Positions 57,658 to 64,000 of a stretch of DNA of 64,000 bases are shown piece after piece. The DNA lies in assembly GCA_963678675.1 (NCBI GenBank), contig OY783192.1:21766472-21830471 (forward strand), read 5' to 3'. This DNA is from Xiphydria camelus (Eukaryota; Arthropoda; Insecta; Hymenoptera; Xiphydriidae). Numbering within the stretch: the stretch's first letter is position 1; every line of letters starts with the position of its first letter. The translations under genes and the position numbers were made by a program. A model generated the notes under the pieces. It did not search any database. It was not told the origin of the DNA and saw nothing but the letters and a program-made list of their open reading frames with translations.

Positions 57658-60055
57658 AGGCGGCGGTAAACACGCGGCATTCGGCGAATACCGAGCAATG
57701 CTCGCCGATGTCAACGAGGCTTTAAGCGACTGCTCGGCGAATGCCGAATGTCTACACGGGTTATTCGCTGTTTGCAGATGCCCAAATGTATTCGGACTGT
57801 GTGTATGTATGTGGACTCGGAAGGTCGATTCTTACCTGAGGCTTATAAATAAGTGCAAACTTCTTCAATGTTCTTAAAATGCACGTGAGTTTGGGAGTTA
57901 TTTGCAAAAGTCGAGAGAGCATCCTGAACGAATACTTCGGATGCAGCGATTAGAACGCTAAACGAACTGATATTCAGAATTGCGTCTATCGCGTGACGGA
58001 ACAATCATGTATCTTTCTCGGAAAGTAATTACCATACGATAATCCTACATACCGATTCCTACCGCACAGTATCATCGCGATCTAAGCACCTTTCTAATCT
58101 AGAGCCAATTTGTGCCTGTCATCAGACACAATAGCGAGTCCGTACGTTTTTGCGAACAAGGTTTGCAACCCGGCGGCAATTTCTAGAATTTTTCCGTCAG
58201 CTCTTTCTTCAATATATTATGTATAATTAATATGAGAGCCACATCCGACACTCAAGTCTTTTGTTATATATATTTAAAATCACTTCTCAGCATATGTCAA
58301 AAGGCATGCGTGGGAAAATGGCGGCAATATGTCTAGAATTTTTCTGTCAGCTCTTTCTTCAATACATTATGTATAATTAATATGATAGCCACGTCCGACA
58401 CTCAAGTCTTTTGTTATATACACTTAAAATCACTTTTTCTAAGCATATGTCAAAAGGCATGCGTGGGAAAATGGCGGCCATTTGCATACAAGTTTCCTGC
58501 AACTTTCCGACTCAAGTCTTCGTTCCGTCCACATCCGATAGTCATGCCAATTTTATTTTAATGTCTAACACATCAATAATAGTCTATAGTTTCAAAGGCA
58601 TGCATGGCAAAATAACTGAAAAATCGAAAAAACATCCGTTAACTTTTACGACTCCAAAATGTACCTACTTATCCATTCGCGTCACTCACACGTCAATATT
58701 TTTTTCGGGCTAGTTACGATGTACGTTCCCATATTTCCGATAGGCATGTGTGGGAAAATCACTCAAAATCTCGATTTTTTCTTACAAGATTATGCCCTTA
58801 TTTCAACCCTTTATAAAGGGTTGGCTATAGCCACCTGCTACACTCATACCTTTGGTTTTCCGAAGCCAGGTTCTATTGAATCATTTAGTGAACAAGGCAT
58901 GCGTGAGAAAATGGACAACAGACACCTTTTTATTTCTGTTAAGAAAAATTGAATTTTCCATATGTTATCCCCAAGGGCCATTCGTAAATTTCGCTTTATT
59001 CTACTCAGCATCGAAGTACTTTTCAATCCTCTTCGAGGCATGTATGCGAAAATGGGGCACCAGAATCTGTCACTATCTGACGGTCTACGAGGCCCGCGCC
59101 TGACGGTTTAAAAGTCCCCGTGACCCGTATACCTTAATATAAAAGGGGTCAATTCTAAGAGTAGGTACATGCATGTGGAAACAACACTTTTCAGCAAATA
59201 ATAAAATCTAATCATTCGAAAGTTTGTATTTTCGATGGAATGTCACTAGTGCATAAAATTAAATTTCAAAAATATAATACTTTCGGAGATTTTGCCACTG
59301 CATATGATCGAAAGGAACGAAACTGAAGCAAATTGTTATATCAAGTCCTTCAACCAAAATCCCGGCCGACTGCAAAGAATTTTTTTCTTCTCAAAACAAA
59401 CTGCAACCTGTTCAATTTCTCTGCACGTATGCTCCAACTTTTTAAAAAATCAATGCTGTATCATCAATAGCAGTATCTATTTGAATGGGTATTGCGAGAA
59501 ACGGTTCATTACCATTCGTCCGACTCGGGAAAGGTGGGGGACTGCGAACTCATTAGTAGTCTAGATTCGCGGATACAGACCGCCTGCCTTGTTATTGTGA
59601 CCGACGGTGGGATTAACTCTAGATTGGCGATTATAATGAAGTGGGGTGTGTTTACGACTATTCGTTTCCTTTGATAGCCACGAAAGACCGTCAAACTACG
59701 GGAACGGCGAATACTTGGACGAGCACGACATTCGGCCATCGGCGAGTAGCGAGCAACCCGTGTACACATTCGGGATTCGCCGAGCAGTCGCTCGGTGTTC
59801 GCCGAGTACCGAATGTCTACCCACCCTGTTTGATAACGGGAACCAAGCGAACAATACATTTGGCCATCGGCAAACAGCGAGCAACCCGTGTATACATGCG
59901 GCATTCGCCGAGCATTCGCTTAAAGCCTCGTTGACATCGACGAGCATTGCTCGGCACTCGCCGAATCCCGCGTGTTTACCAGCACCTTTAAAGCCTCGTT
60001 GACATCGGCGAGCATTGCTCGGCATTCGCTGAATGCCGCGTGTTTACCGGAGCCT
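57658..60055. mobile_element. 2.4 kb transposon with GC-rich inverted ends and TTA duplication
   Basis: Ends AGGCGGCGGTAAACACG and inverse CGTGTTTACCGGAGCCT; TTA at 57655-57657 and 60056-60058. Removing it restores the Helitron phrase GTATTAAACATTT. Subterminal arms repeat GGCATTCGGCGAATGCCGAG-type words many times in both orientations (57660-57770; 59720-60050). The core holds the periodic array 58160-59115. No transposase found. TTAA could also be read as the duplication, so Harbinger-like versus piggyBac-like is undecided. Confidence 0.75.
58160..59115. repeat. periodic array, 141-153 bp, conserved GGCATGCGTGGGAAAATGG motif
   Basis: The motif GGCATGYRTGNGAAAAT occurs at 58303, 58456, 58597, 58743, 58896 and 59037 (spacing 153, 141, 146, 153, 141). 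The first two units also share their bodies (TCTAGAATTTTTCYGTCAGC, GACACTCAAGTCTTTTGTTA); later units are nearly unrelated apart from the motif. Overlapping short frames across it are not coding. Confidence 0.75.
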
Positions 60056-60058
60056 TTA
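59925..60058. repeat. 68 bp tandem duplication at the right end of the 2.4 kb element
   Basis: Two copies of a unit starting GCCTCGTTGACATCG (59925 and 59993), each ending with GTGTTTACC-G-. The outer copy forms the transposon terminus. Confidence 0.8.
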
Positions 60059-60122
60059 AACATTTTTCTTTAAAATGATTTCCCGCTGAGATAATCAGCC
60101 GTACCGGGACTCTTTGAAGACC

Positions 60123-60125
<3 letters not shown>

Positions 60126-60162
<37 letters not shown>
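60126..60162. repeat. (TA)n microsatellite
   Basis: Uninterrupted TA dinucleotides, ~37 bp, at the border of the Helitron fragment and the following repeat array. Confidence 0.95.
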
Positions 60163-60165
<3 letters not shown>

Positions 60166-61710
60166 TATGGAAAGGTACTTGTCGGGACCACTTCAGGGGT
60201 CTAACGGTAATTACGAGGACCTTTGGTACATACGGGGACCGTCCCCAAACGTTTCTATACGGATCGTGTATTATGGGGACCGGTCCTCGTAATTCCTCAG
60301 GCATGCTGTGTGACATATCGGGACCATGAAATCGTAGCAGTTTCAGGGGACGAAAGGTACTTATGAGGACCAAATTATTAATGTTTTAATTATCGTATAA
60401 CTTTTTCGAAATGATTTCTCTTTTACATAAATACAAATGAGAGCACAAATAACAGATCAAAAATTAATTGGATTAATATTCATTAAAGTTTGGAAGTATA
60501 TAACGGGATGAAAAACCTCTTATCAGTGTACAACACAATCAATAAATTTTTTTGTAAAGTAAAATTAAGAATATTTATACAAGCTAATGTCAAATACTTT
60601 ACAAATCATTACATGCAGTCGTAACGTCTGCTGGAGAAAATTAAACCATGGAAAATGCTGTCATCAATTGAATTTTGCTTAAAGGTTTAAATTGCAGCCC
60701 GACTTGCTTGCAATTTTAACCAATTCAATTTCTAATTTACTAATAAACTTTTAAGATTTGTCCAAAGAAACTGAAAATTAAAGTATCCAGTCCCGGTAAG
60801 TCCCGTTACATCCCGGAAGTCGGTCCTCGTAAGTACCAATACCTCGAAAATTTTGATAATTTTAATGAAATATAATTTGCAGTTTCATAAATTGACTATT
60901 TCTACCGGCTGTTTTATTTTATTTGTTGGCTTTATTCAAACGATTATTGCTGTTTTGTTAGATATTTTACACATTTATGACTCGGTCCCCGCAATTACCA
61001 TTACGTCGTCGTTTCTGGTCCCTATAAGTGACTATACATCCCAGAAATGAAATATTGAATACGAAATAAACTTAATGCAACCACATATTAAGAATGTACA
61101 GAATACGGAATACGGAATACGGATGTACGGAATATTTGGCCAAATTAATGCCAAGTCCAACACATGTGATGTGTGTAACATCTGCTGGAGAAAATTAAAA
61201 CATGAAGAATGCTGTCAATCAACTGAATTTTGCTTAAAGGTTTAAATTGCAGCCCGACTTACTTGCAATTTTAATCAATTCAATTCCTAATTTACTAATA
61301 AACTTTTAAGATTTGTCTAAAGAAACTGAAAATTAAAATATCCCGGTCCCGGTAAGTTCTAATTTTTTTGTTATACAATGTGACTTATCAGGATCGTAAC
61401 AATCCGTACATACGAACATACAGTAAAATATCAAAAGCGAGCAAAAATATCACAAGATATAAAGAAAACAAAAATATTTATTAAATACTCGACTAAATTA
61501 CTCGCTACTCGACTAAATTACTAGCCGTGTCTGAACTAAAAGTCCCGCTTGTTAAAGCTCGCTAGAGACTATGTACATATTATGTATAGGATGTCCGCGC
61601 AAAACCGACCAGTTGCAGGGATACCTTCGGCCGAGTTTGGTCCGTACTCGAGTCATTTACTTGCTTCACCGAACATAGACAAATTATTTTAAAACATGTA
61701 TTGAGATATA

Positions 61711-61948
61711 CATATATATGTCGCAGGGGCAAATAGTGACTTTTTAGGCAAATAGCTTTTGTGGCTTCGCTCATTTCACTCGCTCCGCCGTTTCTAGCCT
61801 AACCTAACCTACTTTAATTTATTACCGAATCTAATTTATTTATATTTCAATGTGTTAGGTTAGGTTAGAATCGGCGGAGCGAGTGAAACGAGCAAAGCCA
61901 CAAAAGCTAGTTGCTTAATGTTACTATTTCCCTGCGACATATATATAT
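61711..61948. repeat. 238 bp palindrome with CCTAA/TTAGG near its centre
   Basis: Arms ATATATATGTCGCAGGG / inverse, CTTTTGTGGCTTCGCTC / GAGCAAAGCCACAAAAG, TTTCACTCGCTCCGCCG / CGGCGGAGCGAGTGAAA. Inner ends are CCTAACCTAACCT and TGTTAGGTTAGGTT around a short AT-rich loop. Confidence 0.75.
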
Positions 61949-61968
61949 AAACCAGCCTTTACACAATG

Positions 61969-62054
61969 CAACACTGAGATATCACGGCAAAAATATTTAA
62001 ATAAATATTTAATTTAAATATTTTTGCAGAGATATTTCAGTGTTGCATTGTAGT
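61969..62054. repeat. 86 bp palindrome
   Basis: Arms ACAATGCAACACTGAGATAT / inverse ATATTTCAGTGTTGCATTGT around AAATATTTAATTTAAATATTT. The right half recurs at ~62830-62875. Confidence 0.7.
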
Positions 62055-62075
62055 AAGGCCGGTTTTAGCTTACGT

Positions 62076-62178
62076 TTGACATAGGTCGACGTTGGTACAA
62101 TGCGAAAGCTGCAGTCTCGAAACATCTCATATCCTAAAGTGCGCAGGTTCGAGTCCCGGGTTTGAAAAAAAAACCGAC
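62076..62178 (+). repeat. tRNA-derived SINE-like unit, copy 1
   Basis: A-box-like TAGGTCGACGTTGG (62092) and B-box GGTTCGAGTCC (62146-62156), then GGGTTTG and an A9 run. No cloverleaf that I can complete, so SINE-like rather than a tRNA gene. Confidence 0.5.
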
Positions 62179-62887
62179 TAATTTTAATGAAATATAATTT
62201 GCAGTTTTGTAAACTGACCATTTCTACCGGCCATTTTATTTTATTTGCTGGCTTTGTTCAAACGATTATTTCTGTTTTGTTAGATATTTTGCACATTTAT
62301 AAATCGGTCCCCGCAATTACCATTACGTCGTCGCTTCTGGTCCCCATAAGTGTCTATACATCCCTGAAATGAAATATTGAATACGAAATAAACGTAATTC
62401 AACCACATATTAAGAATTTACAGGTAGCCAAACGATTGCATCATAAATTTCAATCATCTGAGCGGTATTGGGAAATAACGGAATATTTGGCCAAATTAAT
62501 GCCAAGTCCAACACATGTGAACGTAACGTCTGCTGGAGAAAATTAAAATGTGGAAAATGCTGTCAATCAACTGAATTTTACTTAAAGGTTTAAATTGAAG
62601 CCCGACTTGATTGCAATTTTAACCAATTCAATTTCTAATTTACTAATAAACTTTTAAGATTTATCCAAAGAAACTGAAAATTAAAATATGCAGTCCCGGT
62701 AAGTCCCGTTACATCCCGGAAGCCGGTCCTCGTAGGTACCAATACGTCGAGAATTTGGATAATTTTAATGAAATATAATTTGCAGTTTAGTAAACTGACC
62801 ATTTCTACCGGCCATTTTATTTTAATAAATATTTAATTTAAATATTTTTGCCAAGATATCTCAGTGTTGCATTGTATAATGGCCGGT

Positions 62888-63000
62888 TTTAGCTTATGAT
62901 TGACATAGCTCGAAATTGGTACAATGCGAAAGCTGCAGTCTCGAAACATCTCACATGCTAAAGAGCTCAGGTTCGAGTCACGGGTTTGAAAAAAAACCGA
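62888..63000 (+). repeat. tRNA-derived SINE-like unit, copy 2
   Basis: A-box-like TAGCTCGAAATTGG (62906-62919), B-box GGTTCGAGTCA (62970-62980), then GGGTTTGAAAAAAAACCGAC. Shares GGTACAATGCGAAAGCTGCA and TCTCGAAACATCTCA with copy 1. The preceding CAGTGTTGCATTGTA...GGCCGGTTTTAGCTTA is also shared, so the repeated unit is longer than the tRNA-like part. Confidence 0.5.
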
Positions 63001-63609
63001 CACAATGTTGTCTAAAGACTAGAAGGGAAGCCACGCTTCCAGTGTTGCCTATCTCGCTCACTTTCTGTCGCCACTCTTTCTTGGGAGATTTTCGGCGCGT
63101 GCGGTGGCGGAACTCTTATACGGGGTGTCGTACATATCGCGCGGGAGCATTGGCGATCGGATATACCGGTGTGTTTAACCGGTTAACTTAACAATTAGTT
63201 TGTAAGAGATTGTTCGTACTTTTAAAATTTGTTTATTGCTGAATTTCAAACTTTATTAAGAATATGGATTATTGCAAACAATAATTTCACTAATTTATTC
63301 ATTTAAGGGGCAATTACATAATATTCAAGGAAGATTATATTATAATCCTGAGTATACTCGTATGTACGAAAAAATTTATAAACCAGGTTTAACTAAAGTA
63401 AAATTCGATTGAACAGTTTCATAAATAATTAAATTCTATCGATACTTCAAAATTCATTTCTACTCGCCACCCGGTGTAGTCGCTCACGAAATACCGTAAA
63501 CGTCGACACCGAACATGTGGCGTCCAGCAACGCGGCTCGCCTCTGTAGTCCCAACTTCAAAATACCGACGCACAGAGTAGCCTTTCTTGTCTAGTCTATG
63601 TTCGGTGTT
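63001..63609. other. unique-looking segment inside the repeat array
   Basis: CpG-richer at 63020-63180 and 63470-63600, with no counterpart in the other units of the array. The frame 62916-63191 starts in the SINE-like unit and has no recognisable motif. Confidence 0.4.
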
Positions 63610-64000
63610 TGCTTGCAATTGTAACCAACTCAATTTCTAATTTACTAATAAACTTTTAAGATTTGTCCAAAGAAACTGAAAATTAAAATATGCAGTCCCG
63701 GTAAGTCCCGTTACATACCGGAAGTCGGTCCTTGTAGGTACCAATACGTCGAAAATTTTGATAATTTTAATGAAATATAATTTGCAGTTTTGTAAACTGA
63801 CCATTTCTACCGGCCATTTTATTTTATTTGTTGGCTTTGTTCATACGATTATTGCTGTTTTGTTAGATATTTTGCACATTTATGACTCGGTCCCCGCAAT
63901 TACCATTACGTCGTCGCTTCTGGTCCCCATAAGTGTCTATACATCCCTGAAATGAAATATTGAATACGAAATAAACGTAATTGAACCACGTATTAAGAAT

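Larger units (their letters stand above)
57555..60118 (-). mobile_element. second Helitron-related fragment, interrupted
   Basis: 57555-57657 and 60056-60118 together match one Helitron stretch (CAAGGTCAAAT...GGGTAGCCAGGGAAAAATCC, ...TTTTGTATTAAACATTTTTC, CGCTGAGATAATCAGCCGTA). They are separated by the 2.4 kb element 57658-60055. It carries TGACCTTGA at 57567 and TCAAGGTCA at 57596. Confidence 0.7.
60163..64000. repeat. complex repeat array with ~0.4 kb recurring unit
   Basis: Recurring block: TTCTAATTTACTAATAAACTT ... GAAACTGAAAATTAAA ... AGTCCCGGTAAGTCCCGTTA ... GGTCCTCGTAAGTACCAATA ... AATGAAATATAATTTGCAGT ... CGGTCCCCGCAATTACCATT ... TCCCTGAAATGAAATATTGA. Full or partial copies lie at ~60700-61090, 61190-61365, 62180-62410, 62520-62825 and 63610-64000 (cut by the window edge). 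60170-60370 has the GTCC/GGAC words in both orientations. Frames of ~65 codons recur at 60853, 62187 and 63758, but changes between them do not favour synonymous sites, so I treat them as non-coding. Probably an AT-rich transposon family present as nested or tandem copies. Confidence 0.65.

Noticed and set aside
62076..62178. Functional tRNA gene
   Set aside because: B-box is good, but acceptor, anticodon and T stems cannot be completed, and a sister copy shows that the unit is a repeat.
60853..63955. Three similar ~65-codon frames (MKYNLQF...LVPIS) with hydrophobic character
   Set aside because: Comparing the copies at 60853 and 63758, amino-acid-changing differences are at least as frequent as silent ones, and the first part and ends lie within a non-coding repeat unit. 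They look like a by-product of the repeat.

Overview
This 64 kb window looks like an intergenic or intronic stretch of an arthropod genome, most likely an insect and possibly a hymenopteran. That is an inference from three things: arthropod-type transposon families, short TTAGG/CCTAA runs (37.6 kb, 61.8 kb), and AT-rich DNA interspersed with CpG-rich islands. I found no convincing intact host protein-coding gene. Almost everything I can identify is mobile DNA, much of it nested, and most open reading frames are pieces of decayed transposon proteins.

Layout. 2.4-21.6 kb: five CR1-like non-LTR retrotransposons (called A, B, C, E, D in coordinate order), all on the minus strand, head to tail. 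Each has its 3' end at its low coordinate. Four carry a poly(A)-type signal followed by a different simple repeat. B and D keep both ORF1 (coiled coil plus FP-like C-terminus) and ORF2 (endonuclease plus reverse transcriptase). A, C and E are 5'-truncated. Inside C sits a 4.6 kb DNA transposon (9654-14267) with long inverted ends, a TAA target duplication and a decayed transposase of a family I recognise only as an unnamed, multi-copy arthropod/cnidarian type. Inside that transposase gene sits an 0.8 kb TA-duplicating MITE (11684-12496). Removing the two DNA elements on paper rejoins the interrupted reading frames.

21.8-27.8 kb: an inverted-repeat-bounded segment with a spliced fragment of a SWIM/YqaJ-type gene; a 2.2 kb element with inverted ends (23230-25446); a 0.6 kb (GGGAGA)n/(GA)n array; then anonymous CpG-rich DNA. 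27.8-30 kb: a second copy of the TA MITE, itself carrying a 937 bp non-autonomous relative of the 4.6 kb transposon, followed by a Helitron 3' end. 30-43 kb: anonymous DNA with scattered foldback MITEs, a pogo-like non-autonomous element (33756-34671), a complete-ended Helitron (35009-35963) and an unusual 37-bp-stem hairpin (33498-33585). 43.3-47.0 kb: about 200 bp inverted arms enclosing fragments resembling SWIM-type, THAP and piggyBac proteins plus a TAA-duplicating MITE. 47-53.9 kb: mostly anonymous. 53.9-54.6 kb: a Penelope-like element remnant with a GIY-YIG nuclease domain. 55-60 kb: more palindromic elements, Helitron pieces, and a 2.4 kb transposon whose core is a diverged array with 141-153 bp spacing. 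60.1-64 kb: a complex repeat array built on GGTCC-NCG-TAAGTACC-like words, with palindromes and tRNA-like SINE pieces.

The parts do not form a cellular pathway. They are a record of successive transpositions. The most promising new items are the 4.6 kb TAA transposon and its short derivative, the microsatellite-tailed head-to-tail retrotransposon series, the periodic-core 2.4 kb element, and the recurrence of the nuclear-receptor-type 9-mer TCAAGGTCA in two unrelated transposon classes. All homology statements are from pattern recognition; no database search was possible.
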